This document shows positions 1 to 7,588 of a stretch of DNA of 64,000 nt, piece after piece. The position numbers and the translations under genes are program-made. Under the pieces are notes generated by a model that was given only the letters and a program-made list of their open reading frames with translations, was not told the origin of the DNA and did no database searches. Source of the DNA: Arthrobacter sp. SW1 (lineage in GTDB: Bacteria > Actinomycetota > Actinomycetes > Actinomycetales > Micrococcaceae); assembly GCF_001766675.1 (NCBI RefSeq), contig NZ_MJLT01000001.1, forward strand, positions 372,001 through 436,000, written 5' to 3'. Position 1 is the stretch's first letter. The number at the start of each line of letters is the position of its first letter.

Positions 1-133
1 GCGTGAGCTGGATGATCGCGAGGAAAAGCAAAGTGAGCAGGCTGCCGACCAGGACGAAATCGACGACGGCGGCGCCCCGCTCGCTGTCGCGGGTGTCAGG
101 ATGCGCTGCATCCGCCCTGGTGTCCGGCAGCAC
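1..133 (-). CDS. TadE-like pilus assembly protein, N-terminal fragment cut by the window edge
   Basis: A GTG one base after the stop of the upstream pilin-like gene opens a frame that runs off the window. Its 44 residues are a short hydrophilic lead, then ERGAAVVDF, then a hydrophobic helix (LVGSLLTLLFLAIIQ). This resembles the N-terminus of TadE/TadF minor pseudopilins, which carry a cleavage motif before an acidic residue at about +5 and a single membrane anchor. Here the acidic residue is Asp instead of the usual Glu. It is the most downstream visible gene of the tad operon. The assignment rests on one motif, one helix and context, because the rest of the gene is outside the window. Confidence 0.7.
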   Translation of the reverse strand, partial: MLPDTRADAAHPDTRDSERGAAVVDFVLVGSLLTLLFLAIIQLT

Positions 134-134
134 G

Positions 135-380
135 CTACTTCACTTTGGAGATGGCGCTGTTGAACAGGCCTTCCAGCGCGGGGGCGGCAAGCGCCAGCAG
201 CCCGGCAACCAGGGCAGCCGACATGAGGGTGATCATCACCCAGCCCGGAACGTCTCCGCGTTCGGACGTGCCGCCGTCGGAAGCCAAGCGGCGGGCGCAG
301 CGCGAGGTGACGCCTTCCAGCGTCGACGAAAGGTAGCAAAAGGCAACCATCGGGAGGCGCCGGAGCTGGTGAGTTGTCAT
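135..380 (-). CDS. small Flp-pilin-like membrane protein of the tad operon
   Basis: This 81-residue protein has a basic N-terminal half with two cysteines, then ERGDVPGW followed by one strongly hydrophobic helix (about residues 45-68) and a short polar tail. The architecture (charged lead, Gly before an acidic residue, one helix, short tail) is that of Flp-type pilins and related small tad-locus proteins. The ATG was chosen because an AGGAAG-like site lies about 13 nt upstream and longer versions would read into the tadC stop region. It sits between tadC and the TadE-like gene, where pilin subunits are expected. No specific family was recognised with certainty. Confidence 0.7.
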   Translation of the reverse strand: MTTHQLRRLPMVAFCYLSSTLEGVTSRCARRLASDGGTSERGDVPGWVMITLMSAALVAGLLALAAPALEGLFNSAISKVK

Positions 381-439
381 GGTCAATCCCGTTTCTTCCT
401 GCGGATCATTAGGTACAAATGGTTGTTTTGCGGGGTGCA

Positions 440-1381
440 TCAGAACCCCAGGTTGAGCGCGGCGACGCCCGGAAAGACGGCAAATACGACCGTGAGCGGC
501 AGGACGCCGAAAACGAGGGGAACCATCATGCCGATCTCCTTGCGGCCCGCCGATTCCATAAGTTCCCGTTTGGCGGTGTCGCGAACGTCCGAGGCCTGGG
601 CGCGGAGCACGTCCGCCAACGGTGTTCCGCGTTCCACGGCCACCACCATGCCATCGACAAAGCGGACCAGGGCGCCGAGCTCAGTGCGGGCGGAGAAATC
701 CTGGAGGGCCTCCACCAGGGGTTTCCCGGCCCGGGTGGCAGCAAGAACCAGGGAGAATTCCTTCGCCAGTTCGCCCCGTGCGGTCCGGCAGACCCGGTCC
801 AGCGCGCCGACTGCGCTTTCACCGGCGCCCACGGCCAGGGCCATGAGTTCGGCGAGGCTCGGGAATTCGGCGAGCATGCGGGCTTCGCGCCGCTTGATCT
901 GGACGCCAAGCAGGTAGTCCCTGAACAGGAAGCCGCCCAGCGTTGCTCCCAGTACAGACACCAGGGCAAGTACCAGGTTGAAGCGCCCAGCCGTGGCACT
1001 GAAGACGGCCAGGACAATGGCAAGGACGAATCCTCCAGCCGCCCACAGCAACTGTTCTGCGCGGAAATCGAGGGCGGTCTTTCCGGAGCCGGCCTGGGCA
1101 AGCCTCTTGTTCAGGGCCGTGGTCCCGAAGTTGAACTTCGCCAGGTAGTGCAGGCCGTCCTGCACGATCGGGCGGAGGATCCGTTCCAACGGTCCGAAGG
1201 GAGTGAGGTTGTGTTCGGAGTGCCGCAGCAAGGTGGATTCAAGGTTGTGCGACCTCAGCTGCGGCTCGATGCGGTCCGCGAACGGTGTGGCACGCATGAA
1301 TGGCATGCGCACAAGGACCAGCCAGAGACCGGCGCCGAGGAGGAGCCCGCACAGAACGGACAGTGCTGCCAGGCTGTTCAT
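440..1381 (-). CDS. tadC: type II/IV secretion inner-membrane protein TadC-like (T2SSF family)
   Basis: The 313-residue protein has N-terminal membrane segments, a pair of central helices (around WAAGGFVLAIVLAVFS and LALVSVLGATLGGFLF), a cytoplasmic T2SSF domain with the pattern EFPSLAELMALAVGAGES, and a C-terminal helix ending in VFPGVAALNLGF. TadB and TadC form the membrane platform on which the TadA ATPase acts to assemble Flp pili. Its ATG overlaps the tadB stop as ATGA, so translation is probably coupled. A longer in-frame reading exists upstream, but it lies inside tadB and lacks its own start context. Confidence 0.9.
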   Translation of the reverse strand: MNSLAALSVLCGLLLGAGLWLVLVRMPFMRATPFADRIEPQLRSHNLESTLLRHSEHNLTPFGPLERILRPIVQDGLHYLAKFNFGTTALNKRLAQAGSGKTALDFRAEQLLWAAGGFVLAIVLAVFSATAGRFNLVLALVSVLGATLGGFLFRDYLLGVQIKRREARMLAEFPSLAELMALAVGAGESAVGALDRVCRTARGELAKEFSLVLAATRAGKPLVEALQDFSARTELGALVRFVDGMVVAVERGTPLADVLRAQASDVRDTAKRELMESAGRKEIGMMVPLVFGVLPLTVVFAVFPGVAALNLGF

Positions 1382-2235
1382 CGAAGCACCCTCTCGTCTT
1401 CCGGAAGGGCACCGATCCGCAGCATGACCGAGTAGCAGAAGGCAGAAATCACCAGGCCGCCCAGAAGTACCGCGACGCCAACGGGGGTGTTGTAGGCGGC
1501 GATTGCCTCGGGCCGGCTTGCCAGCAGCATGAGCACGATCCATGGTGCAGCTACGGCAAGGCGGGCCGCGTTGATGGTCCAGGACTGGCGGGCTTCCAGC
1601 TCGCTGCGGGTGCGGGCGCTCTCGCGCAGGAACTCGCCCAGGGTGCCCAGGAGCCGTCCGAGATCGGAACCGCCCACATCGCGGGTCATCCGCAAAGCCT
1701 CGACAATCCGGTCCGCTACGGGATCGGCCAGGCGGTCCTTCAAACGGTTCAGTGCGGCGTCGAACTGTCCGCCGGCCCGGTAGTCCGCCCCGAAGTCCAG
1801 GAACAGGCCGCGCAGCTCTTCCGGGCCTTTGTGCCCAAGCTGGATCAGCGCTTCCGGGAGCGGCAGGCCGGCGCGGATCGCCGAACGGAGGTGGTCAACG
1901 ACGTCGGGCCACAGCTCGCGGAGCACGGCAGTGCGGCGTCGGGCCCTCCAACGCACCACGGCAAACGGCAGCCAGGCGCCGAAAAGGCCAAAGCAGGTGG
2001 CGATCGGCAGCGAGCCCGTCACCACGAAAATCACCAGGACCACGAACAGGCCCAGCCCGACGCAAGAGGCGATGAGGCCGGCTGAACTGACCTTTTCGAT
2101 TCCCGCCGTCAGCAGCAGCGTCTCCAGCTTTCCCGGCTTCTTTTCGCGCACGACGGCGGGCGGCTGTTCCCACGCGGACCACCAGATGAGGAAGACACCC
2201 AGTCCGCACAGGATGCCGAGGAGGGGCGCCGTCAC
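1378..2235 (-). CDS. tadB: type II/IV secretion inner-membrane protein TadB-like (T2SSF family)
   Basis: The 285-residue protein has an N-terminal helix, two helices around residues 50-85, a T2SSF cytoplasmic domain (WPDVVDHLRSAIRAGLPLPEAL, later RMTRDVGGSDLGRLLGTL) and two C-terminal helices. It is the TadB partner of TadC in the pilus platform. The GTG start overlaps the tadA stop as GTGA. The open frame continues upstream within tadA, but that part has the composition of an out-of-frame shadow. The stop overlaps the tadC start by 4 bp. The tadA-tadB-tadC order with coupled overlaps is typical of actinobacterial tad loci. Confidence 0.9.
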   Translation of the reverse strand: MTAPLLGILCGLGVFLIWWSAWEQPPAVVREKKPGKLETLLLTAGIEKVSSAGLIASCVGLGLFVVLVIFVVTGSLPIATCFGLFGAWLPFAVVRWRARRRTAVLRELWPDVVDHLRSAIRAGLPLPEALIQLGHKGPEELRGLFLDFGADYRAGGQFDAALNRLKDRLADPVADRIVEALRMTRDVGGSDLGRLLGTLGEFLRESARTRSELEARQSWTINAARLAVAAPWIVLMLLASRPEAIAAYNTPVGVAVLLGGLVISAFCYSVMLRIGALPEDERVLR

Positions 2236-3455
2236 CGGGCCCCCAGCAGCGCGGCGACATCGAAGCCGGCCCGGGAGAACTTCTCCGGCGAGGGCATGGC
2301 ATTCGCCCGGGGAAGCAGTTGGCCGTCCTGCATCGAGAAGACCGGGGACGACTCGATGATCCCGTTCTCCACCCGCTTGCCCAGCGAGAGGATTTCCATC
2401 ACCTGCCGGCGGCCGTTGGCGTTGCGGTTGCAGTGGACCACCAGGTCGATGCAGGACGCCACCGTGGGCACCACGAAGGCGCTGGAAATGTTCTCCCCCG
2501 CGAGCAGCGGCAGGGTGCAGATCTTGGTGACGGCATCGTGCGCGGAGTTCGCGTGGACCGTGCACATGCCGGGAAGGCCGGAGTTGAGGGCGATGAGCAT
2601 GTCCAGGCTCTCGGCTTCACGGACTTCACCGACAACGAGCCGGTCCGGACGCATGCGGAGCGCTTCCTTGACGAGGCGCCGCAACGGGATTTCCCCCTGG
2701 CCTTCGAGGTTCGGCTGCCGGCACTGCAAGGAAACGACGTCCCGCAGCGGGAACTGCAGTTCGAAGATTTCCTCCACCGTGATGACACGCTCCCGCGAGC
2801 CGATGTTGGCGGCCAGGCAGTTCAGCATGGTGGTTTTTCCGGCCTGGGTTGCTCCCGAGACCAGGATGTTCAGGCCGCTCGCAACAGCGGCACCCAGGAA
2901 ACGGGCGGACTGCGGCGTCAGGGTGCCGAGTTCCACGAGGTGTTCAAGGCGGCTCGCCTTGACGACGAACTTACGGATGTTCACGGCCCAGTGGCGGCGG
3001 GTGATGTCCGGGATCACCACGTGCAGGCGGGATCCGTCCGGCAGGGCAGCGTCCACGAAGGGCGAAGAGAGGTCAAGACGCCGCCCCGAGCTCTTGAGCA
3101 TCCGTTCCACCAGGTCCCGGACCTGCTGCTCGCTGAGGCTCGTGGATGTGAGTTCCGATTCGCCGTTGCGGGCCACGTAGACCTCGTTGGGCGAGTTGAT
3201 CCAGATTTCTTCGATCGTGGGATCATCCAAGTAAGGCTGCAGCGGGCCGAAACCTGCCACGGCGTCGAAGACCTGCTTCCGTGCGGTTTCAAGATGGCCG
3301 ATCGGGGGCAACGGAGCGATCAGGGACCGGGCGTCATAGTCGGTGACCGCGGCTTCGACCAAGCGGTGCACTTCCACGGCCTGTTTCAGGGGGTCGAGGC
3401 CACGCCGCCGGATCAGCTCCCGGACTTCGTCTTCGACGATGCGTACGGCATCCAT
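2232..3455 (-). CDS. tadA: TadA/CpaF family secretion ATPase
   Basis: This 407-residue type II/IV secretion ATPase powers Flp pilus assembly. An N-terminal all-helical region is followed by the PLQPYLDDPTIEEIWIN signature of the CpaF family, a Walker A at residues 201-208 (GATQAGKT), an Asp/His-box region (ITVEEIFELQF), and RMRPDRLVVGEVREAES with the Walker B and Arg-finger pattern. The ATG was chosen because GGGGAG lies about 5 nt upstream; a GTG-type start 11 codons earlier would put that site inside the gene. It is the first gene of the visible tad operon and lies next to an intergenic region that probably holds the operon promoter. Confidence 0.94.
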   Translation of the reverse strand: MDAVRIVEDEVRELIRRRGLDPLKQAVEVHRLVEAAVTDYDARSLIAPLPPIGHLETARKQVFDAVAGFGPLQPYLDDPTIEEIWINSPNEVYVARNGESELTSTSLSEQQVRDLVERMLKSSGRRLDLSSPFVDAALPDGSRLHVVIPDITRRHWAVNIRKFVVKASRLEHLVELGTLTPQSARFLGAAVASGLNILVSGATQAGKTTMLNCLAANIGSRERVITVEEIFELQFPLRDVVSLQCRQPNLEGQGEIPLRRLVKEALRMRPDRLVVGEVREAESLDMLIALNSGLPGMCTVHANSAHDAVTKICTLPLLAGENISSAFVVPTVASCIDLVVHCNRNANGRRQVMEILSLGKRVENGIIESSPVFSMQDGQLLPRANAMPSPEKFSRAGFDVAALLGAR

Positions 3456-3557
3456 CTTTTCTCCCCAATACAGCGCTCCCTCTGGCAAGGGAGATAACGT
3501 TCAACGGGTTCAAGGCTAGGGACTGTACCGCAGCCCGCCAAGTCAAAGTCGCCGGCT

Positions 3558-3566
3558 TGTGGATAA
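3558..3566 (+). other. isolated DnaA-box-like 9-mer
   Basis: TGTGGATAA, the exact complement of the DnaA consensus TTATCCACA, lies in the 293-bp gap between tadA and the muramidase gene. No other box is seen close by, so this is not an origin. It could be a DnaA titration or regulatory site, or chance. The rest of this gap holds imperfect direct repeats of ACTCCAG near 3595-3617 and a possible small dyad at 3475-3492 but no convincing promoter pair. Confidence 0.35.
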
Positions 3567-3748
3567 CTACGGCGCGCCGGGTCACGTTGGACACTCCAGT
3601 ACCACTGGCCACTCCAGACACGCAAATGTTATGGTGTCCCGGTTAGGAGCCGGCCTTATTGATGCGCTGCACGGAACCTGGCACTGTGCGCGCAGTCGAC
3701 GCTACGAAGAGAGGCTCCCGGTGGAGCGGCGTCGAGCCGGAACAAGGA

Positions 3749-6199
3749 ATGAAGAAGACCTCCCCTGCTGCTTCCAAGAGTTCCCTCGTGAAAACCGGAA
3801 CCGTACTGGCCCTTCTGCTTGGGCTGGCGTTGCCGTCGACGGTTCCGGCAAACGCCCAGTCTTTGCCCGCTGACTTTCCCCCGGCCGCCGACGCGGCTGC
3901 AGCCGCAGGAGGGACCGCCGTCGGGCATGCGCAGGGAGAGAGCTCCACCGTTCCCGCGGACATGGCTGCAGGCCCCGCGGACGTTCCGGCAGTCCCGATG
4001 CCCGCGATGCCGGCCACGGGAGGCGGCCCGGACGCCCAGGCGATGAAGGACGCCATGCGCGCGGCCATCCCCAAAGGTGGCGCCGAGATGGGACAGCGTT
4101 CCCCCCGCGTCATCCAGGAAAAGCTCACCGCGGCAAGGAAGCCTGCCGGTTCCGCTCCCCTCGGATCACGCGCGGTCCCTGGAGTCCTTCCCATGGCAAC
4201 AGACCCGGGACACTGGCGCCCGGACTACGGCGTACACGGCCAGGATGTCAGCGGGCACCAGGGAAACGTCGACTGGGCTTCCCAGTGGAGGCAAGGCTCG
4301 CGCTTCGCTTACGTCAAAGCCAGTGAGGGCAATTACTACGTCAACGAAAACTTTGCCCAGCAGTACAACGGTTCCCGCAACGTAGGGATGATCCGGGGCG
4401 CCTACCATTTCGCTATCCCCAATTGGTCATCCGCCGCCGACCAGGCGCGGTACTTCGTAGCCAACGGCGGTGGCTGGAGCGGCGACGGTTATACGCTGCC
4501 GCCGGTCCTCGACATCGAATACAACCCCTACGAAGGCCGGACCATCAACGGCTTCTACTTCGGAAACGTCTGCTACGACTTGAGCGCCGCGCAGATGGTG
4601 AAGTGGATTTCCGACTTCGGGAACACGGTCTGGTCCCTCACCGGCCGCTACCCCGTCATCTACTCGACCACCGACTGGTGGCAGCGCTGCACCGGCAACT
4701 CTGCAGCCTTCTCGAACTACCCGCTGTGGATCGCGGCGTACCCGTCGTCCAAGAGCAACTCCCCCGGCACGCTGCCGGCCAGCTGGCAGACATTCAGCCT
4801 TTGGCAGTACAGCAGCACGGGCCCCTTCCAGGGAGATTCCAACATCTGGAACGGTTCGGCATCCCAGCTTCAGCTCTTCGCAAAGAGCCGCGACGATTCG
4901 CGCGGCGCGATTTACAACAAATGGATCGCGAGCGGAGGAGCCGGCGGTCCTCTCGGTGCCGCCAAGTCGACCGCGGACATCTGCGGCCTGGTCAACGGCG
5001 GGTGTTACCGCGCTTACGCGAACGGAAACATCTACTGGAACCCGGCGACCGGCGCGCATCCGGTGACCGGCACATTCTGGACCGCGTGGGGCGAGGCCGG
5101 TTGGCAGCCCGGAATCGGCTACCCGACCGGCGACGTGAGCTGCCCGTATGGAAGCCCGAGCAGCACCACCTGCTACCAGGCTTTCCAAGGCGGAAACATC
5201 TACAGGACGCCTAACGTCGGAACCTTCGCCGTCACGGCCCGTTACATGTCCGGCTGGAAGGAAGCGAACTGGCAGCAGGGGCTTGGCTACCCCAAGGGCA
5301 ACGTCAGCTGCGGGCTGCCCGGCGGCGGTTGCTACCAGCCCTTTACCAAGGGCAACATCTACTGGACCTCTGCCACCGGCGCCCACGCCGTCACCGGGGC
5401 CTACTGGAACGCGTGGGGTGCGGCCGGGTTCCAAACCGGAATCGGTTACCCCACCGGGCCGGTGAGCTGCGGCCTGTATGGTGGAGGCTGCTATCAGCCG
5501 TTCGCCAACGGCAACGTGTACTGGACCTCTGCCACCGGCGCCCACGCCGTCACCGGCGTCTTCTGGGACGCCTGGGGCGAGGCCGGCTGGCAGGCAGCCA
5601 TTGGCTACCCGACAGGCAAGGTGACCTGCCCCTACGGCAGCGCGGCCAGCACCACCTGCCACCAGACTTTCCAGGGCGGAAACATCTACCGCACGCCCAA
5701 TGTCGGAACATTTGCGGTCAACAAGGCATACATGGCCGGCTGGAAGGAAGCCAACTGGCAGCAGGGCCTGGGTTATCCGAAGGGAAACATCACCTGCGGC
5801 CTGTACGGCGGCGGCTGCTACCAGCCCTTCACCAAGGGCAACATCTACCGCACCGCCACCACCGGAGCACATGCAGTCACCGGGGCCTACTGGAACGCAT
5901 GGAAGGCCGCGGGCTTCCAGGCAAGCATCGGATACCCGACCGGGCCTGTAAGGTGCGGTCTCTACGGAGGCGGATGCTACCAGTCCTTCGCCAAGGGCAA
6001 CGTCTATTGGACCTCCGCCACGGGCGCACACGCCGTCACTGAGCCTTACCGTGAGGCGTGGCGCCAGGCCGGCTGGCAGATGGGCCGCCTCGGCTACCCG
6101 AAGGCAGCCGCGGTTGCCGCGCTCGGCTACCGCACGGTCGCGTTCCAGGGCGGGACCATGACGTGGAGTTCCAGCGGGGTCAAAGTCACCTATTCCTGA
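3749..6199 (+). CDS. secreted GH25 muramidase (lysozyme) with LGFP-type cell-wall-binding repeats
   Basis: The 816-residue exported protein starts with a signal peptide (MKKTSPAASK, a hydrophobic core, and probable cleavage after PANA). An Ala/Pro-rich linker follows up to about residue 155, then a GH25 domain at about 160-365. Its catalytic acids are visible: the DVSGHQG motif (Asp near 166) and LDIEY (Asp255 and Glu257). Residues about 385-816 are eight repeats with cores such as IGYPTG or LGYPKG, GGCYQPF and NIYWT, resembling LGFP repeats that bind actinobacterial cell walls. The likely role is cleavage of the MurNAc-GlcNAc bond in remodelling or predation. The start was set by the signal peptide; the frame is open 90 bp further upstream, and the ribosome site (AAGGA directly before ATG) is poor. 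Confidence 0.9.
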   Translation: MKKTSPAASKSSLVKTGTVLALLLGLALPSTVPANAQSLPADFPPAADAAAAAGGTAVGHAQGESSTVPADMAAGPADVPAVPMPAMPATGGGPDAQAMKDAMRAAIPKGGAEMGQRSPRVIQEKLTAARKPAGSAPLGSRAVPGVLPMATDPGHWRPDYGVHGQDVSGHQGNVDWASQWRQGSRFAYVKASEGNYYVNENFAQQYNGSRNVGMIRGAYHFAIPNWSSAADQARYFVANGGGWSGDGYTLPPVLDIEYNPYEGRTINGFYFGNVCYDLSAAQMVKWISDFGNTVWSLTGRYPVIYSTTDWWQRCTGNSAAFSNYPLWIAAYPSSKSNSPGTLPASWQTFSLWQYSSTGPFQGDSNIWNGSASQLQLFAKSRDDSRGAIYNKWIASGGAGGPLGAAKSTADICGLVNGGCYRAYANGNIYWNPATGAHPVTGTFWTAWGEAGWQPGIGYPTGDVSCPYGSPSSTTCYQAFQGGNIYRTPNVGTFAVTARYMSGWKEANWQQGLGYPKGNVSCGLPGGGCYQPFTKGNIYWTSATGAHAVTGAYWNAWGAAGFQTGIGYPTGPVSCGLYGGGCYQPFANGNVYWTSATGAHAVTGVFWDAWGEAGWQAAIGYPTGKVTCPYGSAASTTCHQTFQGGNIYRTPNVGTFAVNKAYMAGWKEANWQQGLGYPKGNITCGLYGGGCYQPFTKGNIYRTATTGAHAVTGAYWNAWKAAGFQASIGYPTGPVRCGLYGGGCYQSFAKGNVYWTSATGAHAVTEPYREAWRQAGWQMGRLGYPKAAAVAALGYRTVAFQGGTMTWSSSGVKVTYS
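5114..6088 (+). repeat. tandem duplication of a three-repeat LGFP block inside the muramidase gene
   Basis: Repeats 2-4 (from codon 5114) and 5-7 (from codon 5600) match block for block: a PYGS-x-STTC type, an LGYPKG-type and an IGYPTGPV-type, in the same order. The period is 486 bp (162 residues). This shows duplication of a three-repeat unit on top of the single-repeat periodicity of about 53-56 residues. Confidence 0.85.
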
Positions 6200-7425
6200 G
6201 GCCGTGGCCCGGTTTCCGCGCGGGCGGCGTTCCGCGCGGAACGCTGCCGCAGCGCGAAGGCGAGCATGCCGAGCCCGACGGCGGCGCCCACCCACACGCT
6301 GGATCCGAGCCTGTCCGACTGGCTGTAGACCGGATGCGCCACGACGCTAAGGATGCCGTACAGTGACAGGCCCGTAGCCACCCAGCCGGACGGCCGTAGC
6401 AAGCCGCGTCGCTTGGCCAGCACCATGCCGGCACATGCCGCGGCGAAGGCGAGCAGGTAGACCGCATTTGCCGGGATTGCAGCGAGGAAAGCCACCAGGA
6501 ACTCACCCTCCAACGCGATCAAGCGCTGTATGGGGTCGCTGACAGGCGGGAACCGGAAGTGGTCGGTGAACGTGTCCTGGAGGCTGTGGTGGAAGCCCGG
6601 AAGGCCCAGGACTGAGTTGATCAGGATGCTCGCCAGCACACAGGCCAGGCTAATTGCCGTTGCTGCACGCAACGGAGCCAGCCGCCTGTATTCCTTGAAC
6701 AGGAACAAGCCAAGGCACGTCAGCAGGAAACTCAGGCACAGCAGCATGGTGGACGAGTACTTGAAGAAGAAGACCAGTCCCAGGCCTGTCGCGGCCAGAA
6801 CGGCGCCCCGGCGCCGTGCTCCGTTCAGGACATGTGCCAGGCCGACTGCCATGACGAGTGAAGATAGCAAGGTCGGCGCTTCTGCCAGCAGGGCCACTCC
6901 GTGCGGCAGGCTCACCGGAAGAAGGTAGAACGCGGCCTGCGTAACAGCAGCAGGCACCAACGGAAGGTAGGCAAGCGCGGCCAGGCGTGCGACCAGAAGC
7001 CCGGAAATCGCCGTCGAGAAGACAGCGACAAGCCACAGCCCGGCCCGGTCCCCGAACAGCTCCATGAAAGGCAGGGATACCAGGGGATAGCCGATGCGGG
7101 GGCTGAAGATCTCCTGGTACTGCGGATTCCTGTCAATGTAGCCGATCACGGGCCCGTGGCCCGCCATGGTCGTACTGAGGCAGTTTTCCACCGACCCTCT
7201 GTACGGGATGGACGGGTTCAGGCAGAACTCAAGGTAGGCGGCCCTCCATGCCTCGTCCGCAGGCTCGCCCCGCAACTCATGGGCGATCCTGATGTACTGG
7301 ACGGAGTCACCCCACACGACTCCCGGCCCCATCGCCAAGGCAGCTCCCGCGAACAGGAGCGCCAGAATGGAGTGGATCCAGCCAGCAGGCCTCCCCCACG
7401 CAGGGCCACGCACGGAATTGAACAC
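6190..7425 (-). CDS. multi-spanning membrane protein of the surface-glycan locus, function unknown
   Basis: The 411-residue protein has roughly ten hydrophobic helices, the first starting near residue 17. Between helices 1 and 2 lies a long external loop with two cysteines and GDSVQYIRIAHEL, then SPRIGYPLVSLPFMELFG. This layout (acidic residue in the first external loop, many helices, no soluble catalytic domain) is common to GT-C type lipid-linked-sugar transferases and some polymerases, but no family was identified. The GTG start was chosen because GAGGA lies about 7 nt upstream; the frame is open 114 bp further. Its last codons overlap the end of the convergent muramidase gene by 10 bp. 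Position after the flippase suggests a glycan polymerase or transferase role. Confidence 0.65.
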   Translation of the reverse strand: MFNSVRGPAWGRPAGWIHSILALLFAGAALAMGPGVVWGDSVQYIRIAHELRGEPADEAWRAAYLEFCLNPSIPYRGSVENCLSTTMAGHGPVIGYIDRNPQYQEIFSPRIGYPLVSLPFMELFGDRAGLWLVAVFSTAISGLLVARLAALAYLPLVPAAVTQAAFYLLPVSLPHGVALLAEAPTLLSSLVMAVGLAHVLNGARRRGAVLAATGLGLVFFFKYSSTMLLCLSFLLTCLGLFLFKEYRRLAPLRAATAISLACVLASILINSVLGLPGFHHSLQDTFTDHFRFPPVSDPIQRLIALEGEFLVAFLAAIPANAVYLLAFAAACAGMVLAKRRGLLRPSGWVATGLSLYGILSVVAHPVYSQSDRLGSSVWVGAAVGLGMLAFALRQRSARNAARAETGPRPQE

Positions 7426-7588
7426 GGAAGTTTCCTCGCTTTGTTGTCCCCATTTGCCTGCAAGCCACGAGGGTCCGGGGAGGCGGAACGGGGCAGGCGC
7501 TCGGTGAAACCTCCGGGGACCGGCCGCCCGGGACGGCACTACACCTGGAATTCCACCAACGGAGATCCTATCGCAGGAGCGATGAAGG

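Noticed and set aside
3475..3492. Small inverted repeat CTCCC/GGGAG upstream of tadA
   Set aside because: Only 5-bp arms with a long loop; too weak to call a terminator or operator.
3558..3566. Replication origin near the DnaA-box-like site
   Set aside because: Single 9-mers without clusters, AT-rich unwinding region or dnaA/dnaN genes do not make an origin.
3659..3748. 30-codon N-terminal extension of the muramidase
   Set aside because: It would place a charged stretch before a clear signal peptide; the ATG at 3749 gives a normal secretory N-terminus.
4427..6295. 622-codon open frame antisense to the muramidase
   Set aside because: It mirrors the LGFP repeats of the real gene and has no independent signals.
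7545..7562. TGGAATTCCA palindrome upstream of the 411-residue membrane protein gene
   Set aside because: A 10-bp self-complementary stretch is common by chance, and no promoter elements align with it.
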